From assembly GCA_016720565.1 (NCBI GenBank), contig JADKKJ010000011.1, forward strand, positions 186,001 to 250,000: a stretch of 64,000 nucleotides of DNA, read 5' to 3'. Below the pieces are notes generated by a model. The model saw only the letters and a program-made list of their open reading frames with translations, was not told the DNA's origin and made no database searches. This document shows, in pieces, positions 50,803 through 60,922 of the stretch (the stretch's first letter is position 1; every line of letters starts with the position of its first letter). This DNA is from Chitinophagaceae bacterium. Its GTDB lineage: Bacteria; Bacteroidota; Bacteroidia; Chitinophagales; Chitinophagaceae. The position numbers and the translations under genes are program-made.

Positions 50803-53706
50803 TTAATTCTTAATGATCTTTTCGGTATATATAACTGCACCTGACCTGTCTGTCAGTTTCAGCAGGTAAGTTTGCGCAGACCACCCGCTAACCGGAATGG
50901 TTACCTGCGATACCCCTGCATTCAGGTTTTGCCCAGCCTGGTAAACTGTTTTACCCTGCATATCTATTACACTCAGCTGCATATTACCTGGTATTGGCGA
51001 ATTGATCTTCACATTTATAAAGTTATGGACAGGATTTGGATATACAGAAACAATATAATTTGAAGGTTGATACTTCACATTTATAGTAGTACTGTATTCA
51101 GGTTTTCCATCCAGGCTAACTTCCTTGATCCGGTATATATTATCCCCGTTCAAAGGAGCAAGGTCATCAAAGCTGAATGCTGATCCCGGCATTATCCTGC
51201 CAATGGTCACCCAACTTCCATTGATCCTTTTTTCCACATCAAAATAGGCGTGCTCATTATCAATTTCAGCAACCCACTTCAGGCGAATGAATGGACCAGG
51301 CATTAACTTTCCTGTAAAGCTGATAAAGTTCACCGGCAGGGTCAGCAGCGTTTTATAGGTAAATGAAAGCACCTTTCCGCCAGATTTTGTGGAGCTGTTG
51401 GTCCCACCGAATCCGCCTGTAGGCCCGGAGGTACTTCCTGTGCTATCGATCACTACCCAGAATTTTCCACTCGTTGGATTTGGATTAAATGCAATATCCC
51501 TTACCCTCCAGCCATGTAATAGTGGAAAAGTATCAACGGCCAGTGAGGTAATTGTACTGTCGATCAGATCACCTGCGGCATTCAATTTCAACCTGAAAGC
51601 ACCGTACTTAAGGGAAGTTACAATGACTGAATTCTTCCAGCCTGGTATTGCGCCACTATAAAAATCAATGCTGGAAGGAGCGATAGTACCCCAGTTAAAA
51701 ATATTACCAGTGTTACTGGGCTCCATTTGAGAAGGTGACCAGTTGAAAAAAGAGAAAATCGGATCTTTATAGACTGCCGCATTTGTAGTGGCCCAGCTCA
51801 ATTCATTTGCTACTGTTTGGTTGGCCAGTACATCATTAAAAGTGAATTGCTCCACTGTATTATCAAATGTATTGTAATTGTCATCAGCCAGCCCCGATAC
51901 TTTAGGCCATCCGTAATTCATACCAGACTGAATAATATTCAGCTCATCATCAGAATGGTCGCCATGTTCGGAACTATATAATCTCCAGGTACCATTTACA
52001 TTTCCCCATACGATGCCCTGGGCGTTTCTATGGCCGTAACTATAAACCGGCGTTCGCAAACTGGTAAAGACGGAATGTGTAAATGGATTATCATTAGGGA
52101 TCCATTGCCTCCAGGTATTATAATCATGCGTTACACCAAAACTGGCATCTCCATCAGGTTCTGTATTAAGACGGAGTATCTTTCCTTCACAGGTATCCTT
52201 ACTTTGGGCATTATTAGTCCGGGAAGCATTATTGAACTGTCCGGCACCCATATCGCCAATGGTATAATATAATTTATAGGTTCCGCCTTCCAGTGTGGGT
52301 CCCATAGCCAGCCGACCCGAATTATGGTCATTACTTCCCGGAAGGTTTGAAATAACAGTGTCAAGTATTATAAGCGTATCCCTTTTAGGAATACTGGTTG
52401 GATTACCCGCATCTGCCGCAAAATAAAAACGGCAACGTACTATTTTCGTTCTGAAATAGCAGGGGGCGGCGGGGCTTGCAGGACAGGTTCCGGAATAAAC
52501 ATAGGAAAGGTATACCCATCTTTTTGCAGGGTTGGTCATAAACTCCGGATGGATAACTAGTCCCTGCATACCACCCTGTGGCCAGGTACCAACGGACCTG
52601 GTGAAGCTAACCTCTGAACCACCCAATGGAATTTTTAATACCTGCTGCGGTGCCACATTCTGTTGAGCGATCGTTCTGCTGCTGCTCATTCTGAGTACCC
52701 GATACCCTTTGGCTTCGGTAACCCATAATGAATCATCTGGTCCATAAGTGACCTCCCATGGAAAGCCCAGCTGGCGAGCCACTGTATCTATGGTAAATAA
52801 TGTACTTGTTGAATCGGTTACTACATCTGGTGTAGGATTGAGAACATTGATATTGAAATTACCATTAGTAGTAATTGCAGTAGCACCACTTGAATACACC
52901 CGAACATAATAGGTGTTTCCAACTGTCAGACCACTGCCAACTATGGAAGTTGTTCCACAGGCTACCGAGGTCATAGATCCGCAGGTTCCGGATAACAATT
53001 GTATCCTGGTATTAGCGGCTGATAAATTAGAGCCATTGCCAGATATAGAAATAGTAGGGTTAGATTTTGTAGCAATAAACTTATACCATACATCATCGTC
53101 CGGTGTTCCTGTACAAACACCAATAGGAACACTTGGACTTGTAGTGGCAGCGACTACTGTACCTTCTGATTTAAGCACGCTTGTTGAGGTTGGAATCAGG
53201 ATAGCTGATGAACAATCATCATTACCCGGATTTATACTGACAAGGATACTAAACGTACAGCCCGCAGCATTACCAAATGCACCTGTGGTGCCGGAATATA
53301 CTCTGATATAATAAACATTGCCGGGAACATATGAATAATAGGCAAGTGAAGTACCTCCACATGCAAGTGATTTCAATGAACCACAAGGGCCCTCAAACAA
53401 CTGCATCTTCGGAGTGTTTGTGTTAAGATTTGCCCCAATGGCAGGAAGTGTAATGGTGTTGCTGGGAGCAGTTGCTGTGAAGGTATACCACACATCATCG
53501 TCCGGGGTACCGGTTGCGCAATCAACGGGTATCCCCGCACTGGCCGTGGCGTTCCAAACAGTGCCGGAGGCATTGGTGGTACCGGGAGTTAAAGTAACAG
53601 CGCCAGCGCAATTGTCGTTTGCCGGCTGTGCATAAGCAGTAGTAAGGCCAGTTGAGAATACTACAATAGTTAGAATAAATACTAATCGGATCTTAGCAGA
53701 TAACAT
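50803..53706 (-). CDS. T9SS-secreted PQQ-dependent sugar dehydrogenase with two PPC-like domains
   Basis: 967 aa. Signal peptide (about 1-26, ending AYA), two PPC-like beta domains (about 28-290) each with TPDDDVWY, LFEGPCGS or LLSGTCGS and YYVRVYS-type strands, a glucose/sorbosone dehydrogenase propeller (about 310-790; LPGSNDHNSGRLAMG, YSSEHGDHSDDELNII, GMNYGWPKV), a C-terminal fibronectin-like part and a type-A sorting domain (VYPNPVHNFI ... SAQTYLLKLTD). A paralogue of the 45452-47818 protein, with different N-terminal modules. Head of an apparent unit with the TonB receptor. Divergent from the PPC-repeat gene. Confidence 0.88.
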   Translation of the reverse strand: MLSAKIRLVFILTIVVFSTGLTTAYAQPANDNCAGAVTLTPGTTNASGTVWNATASAGIPVDCATGTPDDDVWYTFTATAPSNTITLPAIGANLNTNTPKMQLFEGPCGSLKSLACGGTSLAYYSYVPGNVYYIRVYSGTTGAFGNAAGCTFSILVSINPGNDDCSSAILIPTSTSVLKSEGTVVAATTSPSVPIGVCTGTPDDDVWYKFIATKSNPTISISGNGSNLSAANTRIQLLSGTCGSMTSVACGTTSIVGSGLTVGNTYYVRVYSSGATAITTNGNFNINVLNPTPDVVTDSTSTLFTIDTVARQLGFPWEVTYGPDDSLWVTEAKGYRVLRMSSSRTIAQQNVAPQQVLKIPLGGSEVSFTRSVGTWPQGGMQGLVIHPEFMTNPAKRWVYLSYVYSGTCPASPAAPCYFRTKIVRCRFYFAADAGNPTSIPKRDTLIILDTVISNLPGSNDHNSGRLAMGPTLEGGTYKLYYTIGDMGAGQFNNASRTNNAQSKDTCEGKILRLNTEPDGDASFGVTHDYNTWRQWIPNDNPFTHSVFTSLRTPVYSYGHRNAQGIVWGNVNGTWRLYSSEHGDHSDDELNIIQSGMNYGWPKVSGLADDNYNTFDNTVEQFTFNDVLANQTVANELSWATTNAAVYKDPIFSFFNWSPSQMEPSNTGNIFNWGTIAPSSIDFYSGAIPGWKNSVIVTSLKYGAFRLKLNAAGDLIDSTITSLAVDTFPLLHGWRVRDIAFNPNPTSGKFWVVIDSTGSTSGPTGGFGGTNSSTKSGGKVLSFTYKTLLTLPVNFISFTGKLMPGPFIRLKWVAEIDNEHAYFDVEKRINGSWVTIGRIMPGSAFSFDDLAPLNGDNIYRIKEVSLDGKPEYSTTINVKYQPSNYIVSVYPNPVHNFINVKINSPIPGNMQLSVIDMQGKTVYQAGQNLNAGVSQVTIPVSGWSAQTYLLKLTDRSGAVIYTEKIIKN

Positions 53707-53876
53707 GGTTTATCAGGATTTTGGACTTGCAAGATATAAACCAAATGCAATTTAGATTAAGCAGTTTCACCCGATTATTCTACGTATTTGTACGATAAAA
53801 AGTCAGGTAGTAATGCCCTTGCCCGGTGCTTATATTATAATTTATTTTGCTTAATCCTAGTTAATGTTCTAATCCA

Positions 53877-56800
53877 ATGAAAAACCAACGACTAATTTCC
53901 GTGTCAAAGATTTTACTAATGGCACTGGCATTTTCTCTAACTTCTATTAGAGCTTATGCCCAGCCGGCTAATAACATCTGTGCGAATGCGACCGCCCTAA
54001 CTTCTTCCACTACCTGTATTAATACTTCTGGCACACTTACTTCCAGCACCTATACACCACCGATCACCGGTTGCGGAGCTACCAATAAGAATGATGTATG
54101 GTATACATTTGTTGCACAGGCGTCCACCGAAACAATCACATTAAGCTCAACACCTGCCCAGGCAAGGATCCAGTTATTTTCTGGATCATGCGCATCGCTT
54201 ACTTCAGTTGCCTGTGGAAACTCTTCCCTGGTCGCCACCTCACTTACGGTAGGAGCTACTTACTATATCCGAATTTATTCCCAAAATAATTCAACCGGTA
54301 CTTTTAATATTTGTGTAACACATACTGGCCCCCTCAACGATGATTGCGCCGGCGCTGTTAGTCTTACATCAAATGCCTCTTGTATCAATACAGCAGGTAC
54401 ACTCAATCTGGCTACCTCTACGTTGGGTCTTCCGGCTGGTTGCCAACCGGTAGGAACTCATTATGATGTATGGTATTCTTTTGTTGCATCCAATACAACC
54501 GAAACGGTTACTATCAGCGGGCTTGGTGTAAACATCACCAATCCACGTGTTCAGCTATATAGCGGAACCTGTGGAACCCTTACCTCGCTAACATGCGGAA
54601 CAACCAGCCTGACCAATAGTGCGCTTACTATTGGAAACACCTATTATGTACGCGTATCAAACCTTACAACAAATCCTTCCGGATCTGGCAGCGTTGCAAA
54701 TTTTAATATTTGTGTTACACATACCGCTCCGGCAAATGATGATTGCAGCAATGCAATCGCATTGACCTCCGGACTTGTCTGTGCCAGTACTGCAGGTACC
54801 CTGGTTAGCGCCACCTATACAACAATTACATCCATTGGATGTGGAGTAGCAAACCGCAATGATGTTTGGTATAAATTTGTTGCACAGGCATCTAATGCTA
54901 CGATCACCCTAACATCGCCTCCTGCAAACCCAAAACTTCAGTTGTTCTCCGGAACCTGTGGTTCACTTACCTCCATCGCCTGCGGAACAAATACATTAGT
55001 TGCTTCAGGACTTACAGTAGGCACCACTTATTATATCCGGGTATATACCGATCCAAATGCCAGCGGAACTTTCAGTATTTGCGTTACGCATACCCGTCCA
55101 ACCAATGATGATTGCGCGGGTGCGGTTAGCCTGACCTCAAATAATAGTTGTGTTAATGTAAGCAGTTCACTTAACCTTGCCACTGCCTCTGTAGTACCGG
55201 CAGGCTGCCAGCCGGTGGGTACGCAATACGATGTATGGTTTTCATTTGTAGCTGCTGCTACCAATGCAACCGTAACAATAAGTTCTTTGGGGGCAAATAT
55301 TACCAATCCCCGCGTTCAATTATATAGTGGCTCCTGTGCCGGATTGACCTCCATGACCTGTGGAACAAATACACTTACCAATGGCGCATTGACAATAGGT
55401 GCCACTTATTTTGTAAGAGTAGGAAACCTGAATGCAGATCCTTCCGGATCGGGTACTGCAGCCAGTTTTGATATTTGCGTAACCAATACCGGTATTTCCA
55501 ATGACCTTTGTTCCGGTGCTATTCTATTAACCTCAGGTTCTACCTGTGTTAATACAGCAGGTACACTTGTAGGTGCCACCTATACAGCAATTGCACCTAT
55601 CGGTTGCGGTGTGGCTTCCAGGAATGATGTGTGGTATAAGTTTGTTGCACAAACAACCAAACCAACAATTACCTTGTCCAGCACTCCTGCCAACCCAAGA
55701 ATTCAATTATTCTCAGGTTCCTGTGGCGCCCTTACTTCTGTATCCTGTTCTGCGGGAGCTACTCTGGTCACTTCTGGCCTTATAGTGGGTAACACCTATT
55801 ATGTAAGGGTTTATACCACTCCTAATGCTTCAGGAACATTTAATATTTGTATAACCGATCCTGCTATGGCTGCTTCTGTGGACTACAGCAAAAGCTATGT
55901 CAATCTCACAAAATCAACCAATGGAGGCAGCGTAGAACCTGGTGATGTGTTAGAGATCCGTGCCACCTTTGTGGTCAGAACAAACTCTGTAGACAGTGTC
56001 GCTTTTTTTGATACGTTGAGTAATAATAATGGATTCAGCTATATACCAGGTTCATTGGCTACCCAAACCAATGAAGGAAAGATTTACAAAGCATTTACTG
56101 ATGCATCCGATGCAGATGAGGGAACTATAGGAATTGACGCCGGCAACCCGCTGGATACCACTGTTCGAATCAATCTTGGGATAAATGCAAGCGGAACGGC
56201 AAGAGGTAAACTTCGGAATACTTCCCGTCCCTCATTTTACCTTGGTACCTGCATCATTATGGCTACCTACCGCGTTCAGGTTTACGGAGCCTATGACAAC
56301 AAGATCAACTGGGGAGGGGGGGGATTCACATACCGAGATACAGCCACCGGTAATTTGCAAACCGTTACATTTAAAAATGACAGTCTCGTTGTTTATATCA
56401 GCCCGGGTCTATGCTCGAATGCATTATCCTCGATAAATAAAATGAATGTTGAATCAAATGGTACATTCAATACAAGTTCTAACCCGGCACCTTTAGCCAG
56501 GAACAGGGGAACTTCGGCAGTGGTACCAAGTTACACTTATGACGTATTTAAAGTTGGTAACGGCCCACAGGATTATTTCTATGGTATTACAAATAATACA
56601 AGCGCCACCTTCTCTGTCACGAATGCCCTTCCTAAATCGGGTACCGTAAATCAGCGCGTATTCAATCTTTGGGATATCATTGGTGACCATACCGGAGCCA
56701 GCAACCCTGCAAAAGGTAACAATCCTTGTGATACCACAAAACCCGTCAGCCCTACTAACCCCTGTGGATATATGCTGGTGGTAAATGCCGCCTATAAGGC

Positions 56801-58136
56801 TGATACTGCCTTCAGAACAACGATAACTAACCTTTGCCCAAATACCTATTATGAGATCTCCGCATGGGTTAGAAATATCTGTTATAAATGTGGCTGCGAT
56901 TCTACTGGAAAGGGTGCCAGCTCTGTTGGCTATTTACCATTTGCAACCAACGACTCCTCCGGGGTGCAACCTAACCTGGCCTTCCAGGTGAATGGGCAGG
57001 ATTACTATTCTACCGGAAATATACCTTATGTTGGTACTGGTGTGGGTATTACTCAACAGGCCTCCGACTCAGTAAACATCTGGATTAAAAAGGGCTTTGT
57101 CTATAAAACAGGACTTACCGAAACCTCCTTCGAAATGCTGATCCGTAACAATGCGCCCGGGGGTGGAGGAAACGACTGGGCAATAGATGATATCTCAGTC
57201 GCTACCTGCTTCCCTATCATGACCTATTCCCCAACAACATCGCCCAATGTTTGTGATTCTAACACCATCACGATCCGGGATACCGTACGCTCCAGCTATG
57301 ATAATTACACTTATTATAAATGGCAGCGAAGTACCGATGGTGGCAGTACCTGGGTGGATGTGACCGGTCCCCTGGGTCCAGCTACTCCCTACTGGAATGG
57401 AACAGCATGGGAATATGTCGCCTCCTACGCTATACCACCAAACCAAACATATTTCGTTAATAATGGAGACAAGTACAGGATGATCGTGGCAACAACTTCT
57501 TCCAACTTATCGGATGTAAACTGCCAGGTCACCGACGTTATAAGCATAGTCACCCTGAATGTTATAGACTGCAATGGAGTGCTTGAGAAACTATTATTGT
57601 CTTTCAATGGAAAACTTATAGGGGATAAGGCCCAGGTAAAATGGACCACCACCGGAGAATCCGAACCCATCCAATACCAGGTAGAAAGAAGTTCAGATGG
57701 AATCAATTTCTCCTTTGCAGGAATGGTGAACAGTTATAATAACTATGGAAGGGAAATTAACACGTATAGTTTCGTTGATCCTGTATCAGTTAATGGTAAG
57801 GTCTGGTACCGGCTGAAGCTTATCTTTAAGAACAAGGGCGCCACTTATAGCAACATCATTGAAGTGGATAATAAGGCAGTACAGTTTGATGTTTTCAACC
57901 TCGTCAATCCATTTAACGCCGATATCCAATTTAATGTCAGAACTCCACAGGACGCAAAGATCAATGTGACTTTGCTGGATGTTCTTGGTAAACCTACCAG
58001 GCAAAAATCTTATGCTATTTATGCCGGCGTAAATGCAATGGTTCTCCCAAATACAGGCGACCTCCCTTCAGGTGTTTACATTCTGCAGGTAACTAAGGAT
58101 GGTATCATGTACAGTCGCAAGCTTTTCAAAAAATAA
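53877..58136 (+). CDS. T9SS-secreted protein with five PPC-like repeats in an A-B-A-B-A order
   Basis: 1419 aa. Signal peptide (about 1-28, ending AYA), then five PPC-like repeats of 115-125 aa (about 30-660). Repeats 1, 3 and 5 share GCG...NDVWY.FVAQ and IQLFSG (or LQLFSG); repeats 2 and 4 share AGCQPVGT and ITNPRVQLYSG. Then come a DUF11-like module (about 665-800), a galactose-binding-like module (about 900-1110), a Cys-rich loop NICYKCGCDS, a fibronectin-like part and a type-A sorting domain. It is divergent from the GSDH/PPC gene and shares its repeat family. No catalytic domain seen; probable adhesin or matrix-binding protein. Confidence 0.86.
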   Translation: MKNQRLISVSKILLMALAFSLTSIRAYAQPANNICANATALTSSTTCINTSGTLTSSTYTPPITGCGATNKNDVWYTFVAQASTETITLSSTPAQARIQLFSGSCASLTSVACGNSSLVATSLTVGATYYIRIYSQNNSTGTFNICVTHTGPLNDDCAGAVSLTSNASCINTAGTLNLATSTLGLPAGCQPVGTHYDVWYSFVASNTTETVTISGLGVNITNPRVQLYSGTCGTLTSLTCGTTSLTNSALTIGNTYYVRVSNLTTNPSGSGSVANFNICVTHTAPANDDCSNAIALTSGLVCASTAGTLVSATYTTITSIGCGVANRNDVWYKFVAQASNATITLTSPPANPKLQLFSGTCGSLTSIACGTNTLVASGLTVGTTYYIRVYTDPNASGTFSICVTHTRPTNDDCAGAVSLTSNNSCVNVSSSLNLATASVVPAGCQPVGTQYDVWFSFVAAATNATVTISSLGANITNPRVQLYSGSCAGLTSMTCGTNTLTNGALTIGATYFVRVGNLNADPSGSGTAASFDICVTNTGISNDLCSGAILLTSGSTCVNTAGTLVGATYTAIAPIGCGVASRNDVWYKFVAQTTKPTITLSSTPANPRIQLFSGSCGALTSVSCSAGATLVTSGLIVGNTYYVRVYTTPNASGTFNICITDPAMAASVDYSKSYVNLTKSTNGGSVEPGDVLEIRATFVVRTNSVDSVAFFDTLSNNNGFSYIPGSLATQTNEGKIYKAFTDASDADEGTIGIDAGNPLDTTVRINLGINASGTARGKLRNTSRPSFYLGTCIIMATYRVQVYGAYDNKINWGGGGFTYRDTATGNLQTVTFKNDSLVVYISPGLCSNALSSINKMNVESNGTFNTSSNPAPLARNRGTSAVVPSYTYDVFKVGNGPQDYFYGITNNTSATFSVTNALPKSGTVNQRVFNLWDIIGDHTGASNPAKGNNPCDTTKPVSPTNPCGYMLVVNAAYKADTAFRTTITNLCPNTYYEISAWVRNICYKCGCDSTGKGASSVGYLPFATNDSSGVQPNLAFQVNGQDYYSTGNIPYVGTGVGITQQASDSVNIWIKKGFVYKTGLTETSFEMLIRNNAPGGGGNDWAIDDISVATCFPIMTYSPTTSPNVCDSNTITIRDTVRSSYDNYTYYKWQRSTDGGSTWVDVTGPLGPATPYWNGTAWEYVASYAIPPNQTYFVNNGDKYRMIVATTSSNLSDVNCQVTDVISIVTLNVIDCNGVLEKLLLSFNGKLIGDKAQVKWTTTGESEPIQYQVERSSDGINFSFAGMVNSYNNYGREINTYSFVDPVSVNGKVWYRLKLIFKNKGATYSNIIEVDNKAVQFDVFNLVNPFNADIQFNVRTPQDAKINVTLLDVLGKPTRQKSYAIYAGVNAMVLPNTGDLPSGVYILQVTKDGIMYSRKLFKK

Positions 58137-58157
58137 ATATTAAATAACCCATTTTTT

Positions 58158-58195
58158 GACAGGGTCTCCGTTTGAGTTCAAACGGAGACCCTGTC
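58158..58195 (+). terminator. rho-independent terminator after the PPC-repeat gene
   Basis: 18-bp perfect stem GACAGGGTCTCCGTTTGA / TCAAACGGAGACCCTGTC with a 2-nt centre (larger loop likely in RNA), then CTATTTT. Located 22 nt after the stop. Confidence 0.85.
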
Positions 58196-58232
58196 CTATT
58201 TTCAGAAATTAAGATATTGATGTGCAAATGAC

Positions 58233-58240
58233 TATTTTTG
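58233..58240 (+). promoter_or_regulatory. pdxA -7 box
   Basis: TATTTTTG, exact TAnnTTTG match, ends 15 nt before the pdxA ATG (58256). Confidence 0.5.
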
Positions 58241-58255
58241 CGGTACAGATTTATT

Positions 58256-59338
58256 ATGAGCACTACAAAACCCATTATTGGCATTACCTGTGGCGACCTT
58301 AACGGCATTGGCCTTGAACTGATCATAAAAACGTTTTCGGATGCCCGTCTGCTGGATCATTGCACCCCTGTGATCTTCGGGTCAAATAAGGCTATTAATT
58401 TCTACCGGAAAGGGATGCCTGAGATCAATATCAATTTTTCCACGATCAGGGATTTTAATAACATCAACCCTAAACAGGTAAATCTTATTAACTGCTGGGA
58501 AGAAGAAGCAGCGATCACCCCGGGTGTTCTAAATGAGACCGGTGGAAAATATGGCGTGATCTCCCTGTTAAGCGCCACCGCCGCATTAAAACAAAAACAG
58601 ATCGATGGACTGGTGACTGCCCCTATCCATAAAAAAAATGTTCAATCGTCAGAATTCTCCTATACAGGACATACCCCCTTCCTCAAACAATTCTTCGAAG
58701 CCAAGGATGTAGTGATGATGCTTTGTGCAGGTAATTTCAGGGTGGCCCTGGTCACTGAACATGTTCCTGTTTCAGAAGTGGCGCAGCATATCACTAAAGA
58801 AAAGATCCTCAGCAAACTTCAGCTGCTTCATAAAAGCCTGCAGCGTGATTTCGGGATCGATAAACCGCGTATTGCTGTATTGGGACTAAACCCGCATGCG
58901 GGAGATGAGGGACTGATCGGAAAAGAAGAAGAGAACATCATCAAGCCGGCTATAAAAGAAGCAAAGAACAGTGGCATCATGGCCATAGGGCCCTATAGTT
59001 CAGATGCATTCTTTGCTCGTCGCAGTTTCGACCGGTTTGATGCGGTGCTGGCCATGTATCATGACCAGGGACTTATTCCTTTTAAAGCACTGGCTATCGG
59101 CGAAGGAGTGAATTTTACCGCAGGATTATCCGTGGTTCGCACCTCTCCTGATCATGGTGTTGCATTTGATATTGCTGGTAAGAACCAGGCCGATGCTTCC
59201 TCATTCATTACCGCCATCTTCGAATGCGTTGATATCATTAACCGACGGATCGAATTTGATGAGAACAGAAAAAATCCATTAAAGAAAATGACCCCTTCTA
59301 TTCTTGCTAACGCGGTGGATGAAAGGATCGAGGAATGA
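58256..59338 (+). CDS. pdxA: 4-hydroxythreonine-4-phosphate dehydrogenase
   Basis: 360 aa from the ATG at 58256 (MSTTKPIIGITCGD); an earlier TTG at 58238 would lie inside the promoter. Motifs: GDLNGIGLELI, VTAPIHKKN, GHTPFL, GLNPHAGD and MYHDQGLIPFK, the PdxA substrate and metal sites. It oxidises 4-phospho-hydroxythreonine in the DXP-dependent pyridoxal-phosphate pathway. pdxJ is not in the window. Convergent with the LolA-like gene with no intervening bases. Confidence 0.94.
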   Translation: MSTTKPIIGITCGDLNGIGLELIIKTFSDARLLDHCTPVIFGSNKAINFYRKGMPEININFSTIRDFNNINPKQVNLINCWEEEAAITPGVLNETGGKYGVISLLSATAALKQKQIDGLVTAPIHKKNVQSSEFSYTGHTPFLKQFFEAKDVVMMLCAGNFRVALVTEHVPVSEVAQHITKEKILSKLQLLHKSLQRDFGIDKPRIAVLGLNPHAGDEGLIGKEEENIIKPAIKEAKNSGIMAIGPYSSDAFFARRSFDRFDAVLAMYHDQGLIPFKALAIGEGVNFTAGLSVVRTSPDHGVAFDIAGKNQADASSFITAIFECVDIINRRIEFDENRKNPLKKMTPSILANAVDERIEE

Positions 59339-60025
59339 TCATTTGAATACACTATCAGACACGCCTTTATTGATGGTATAGGAAGTATACACTATCTCTA
59401 CTTTCCCTTTCTTATTATTCATTTTATCCGTGGGCGGCTTTTTAGACCCATCGTCATAATCAAAGGTTACCCCTTTGGGCAGCTTGTATTCTTTTGTATT
59501 GAACTCCAGGATCACTTTATCTGCCAGGCCAAAATCCGCATACCTGCCATAACTCATCTGCAGTTCATAGGTGCCATTATCACGGGTCGTTGTCCGGGCC
59601 CTCATCACCAGTCCGTTCACTTCGTCAATATGCAAAGTGGATAATACCACATCTGAGTTCTCATCGCGGGGAAGCAGCTTAATGATCCGGAAACCTGATT
59701 TAGCTTCCTTGCCCATATCAATAATGTCAAATCCTTCTGTATTCAGGAATACATTATTCAGGTTAATATTCACCGAGCCTTTCGGAACAAAGGATATTCC
59801 CTGCTCATTGTTGATGCGAAGTTTATCGGGTCTTTTATAATATACTTTGATATTGGCAATGGGCGCCTTGATAAAGATCACATTGGTCTTCATTTTACCA
59901 ACTGCCTGGTAATCGTTCACTTTTTCAAGTCTTGCCTTTACTTTTTTTATGGCCTCATCGGCCGATTGCGAAAAGCCTTTACCTGTAATGAACAACGTAA
60001 GAAAAATGATATAAATAGTTTTCAT
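59339..60025 (-). CDS. LolA-like periplasmic protein
   Basis: 228 aa. Signal peptide (about 1-20, ending FSQ). The beta-rich mature part has NVIFIKAPIANIKVYYKRPD and PKGVTFDYDD, as in LolA/LolB-type fold proteins often annotated as outer-membrane lipoprotein-sorting proteins. It lies 3 nt downstream of the ABC permease gene. A role in shuttling a lipid or lipoprotein for the adjacent ABC system is possible but not shown. Confidence 0.75.
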   Translation of the reverse strand: MKTIYIIFLTLFITGKGFSQSADEAIKKVKARLEKVNDYQAVGKMKTNVIFIKAPIANIKVYYKRPDKLRINNEQGISFVPKGSVNINLNNVFLNTEGFDIIDMGKEAKSGFRIIKLLPRDENSDVVLSTLHIDEVNGLVMRARTTTRDNGTYELQMSYGRYADFGLADKVILEFNTKEYKLPKGVTFDYDDGSKKPPTDKMNNKKGKVEIVYTSYTINKGVSDSVFK

Positions 60026-60028
60026 GGT

Positions 60029-60922
60029 CTAACTTAAAATGTCTTTTTTCCGGAATATCCAGGTGGCGGTTCCGGCAAATAAAATAATATAACCCAGCAG
60101 GATGCTCAGACTTCGGAATATTGCGGGAAGATTCTGTATACTGCCGTCAATGGTCACTCCTTCCGCGTCTGTCTTCACATAGAAAAATCCTTTCCAGGCC
60201 ACCATATGCGTAGTGAACAGCCAGGGTTTCACGGTCTCGTCATAAATAGGAATATTCATCTCTGAAAGGATCGTAAATACAATAATGATGCTCATGGTTG
60301 CAATGATGGGTCCAATAGAATTCTCCGCCAGCACACTCAGCAGAAAGGCCAGCGCTGCTACCGCACTCAGGGCTACCGCCGCATAACAGAAGGCAGCCAG
60401 GTATCTCCACACCACATCATAAGCCCGCATCTGCTCTATGCTATCAGAACGCATTACGATCAGGTCGTTGGTACCAAAGATCAGCATGGACCCAAACAGG
60501 GCCAGCAGGGCCATCCATACCAGCAACATCACCGTGTATATCACACTGGCCAGGAATTTCACCAATATATATTGTGTGCGGCCTATAGGTTTGGTCATAG
60601 ATAAGCGAAGGGTACCCATATTGGCTTCCCCGGCAATACTATCTCCTGCTACCAGAGCCACCAGTAAAGGCATCTGGATCAATATCGTATTAAGGATCAC
60701 AAAACAGATCAGGTATCCATTCAATATCTTATGTTTCAGGTCGGCATTGATCAGGAAGGACTCCTTGATATTATTCAGCAGGAGGTCGATATAGGCTGGA
60801 CCATCAAATTTAAGCGCGATCTGCACCAGCCACACAATGGCTGCGATAGCTCCAAAGGAGATATAGGTCCGCGGCCGCCGGAATATCTTATACAATTCAA
60901 TTCTTAACAGAGGAAGCAGCAT
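60029..60922 (-). CDS. ABC-2-type transporter permease
   Basis: 297 aa, about six membrane helices (starting RPRTYISFGAIAAIVWLVQI, then LVALVAGDSIAGEANMGTLRL, typical of ABC-2 permeases). It overlaps the ATP-binding gene by 26 nt and is 3 nt from the LolA-like gene. Substrate unknown; relatives export drugs, lipids or participate in membrane remodelling. Confidence 0.88.
   Translation of the reverse strand: MLLPLLRIELYKIFRRPRTYISFGAIAAIVWLVQIALKFDGPAYIDLLLNNIKESFLINADLKHKILNGYLICFVILNTILIQMPLLVALVAGDSIAGEANMGTLRLSMTKPIGRTQYILVKFLASVIYTVMLLVWMALLALFGSMLIFGTNDLIVMRSDSIEQMRAYDVVWRYLAAFCYAAVALSAVAALAFLLSVLAENSIGPIIATMSIIIVFTILSEMNIPIYDETVKPWLFTTHMVAWKGFFYVKTDAEGVTIDGSIQNLPAIFRSLSILLGYIILFAGTATWIFRKKDILS

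Noticed and set aside
53877..58136. PPC-repeat protein as a protease (PPC often follows peptidases)
   Set aside because: No peptidase catalytic motif is seen anywhere in the 1419 residues.
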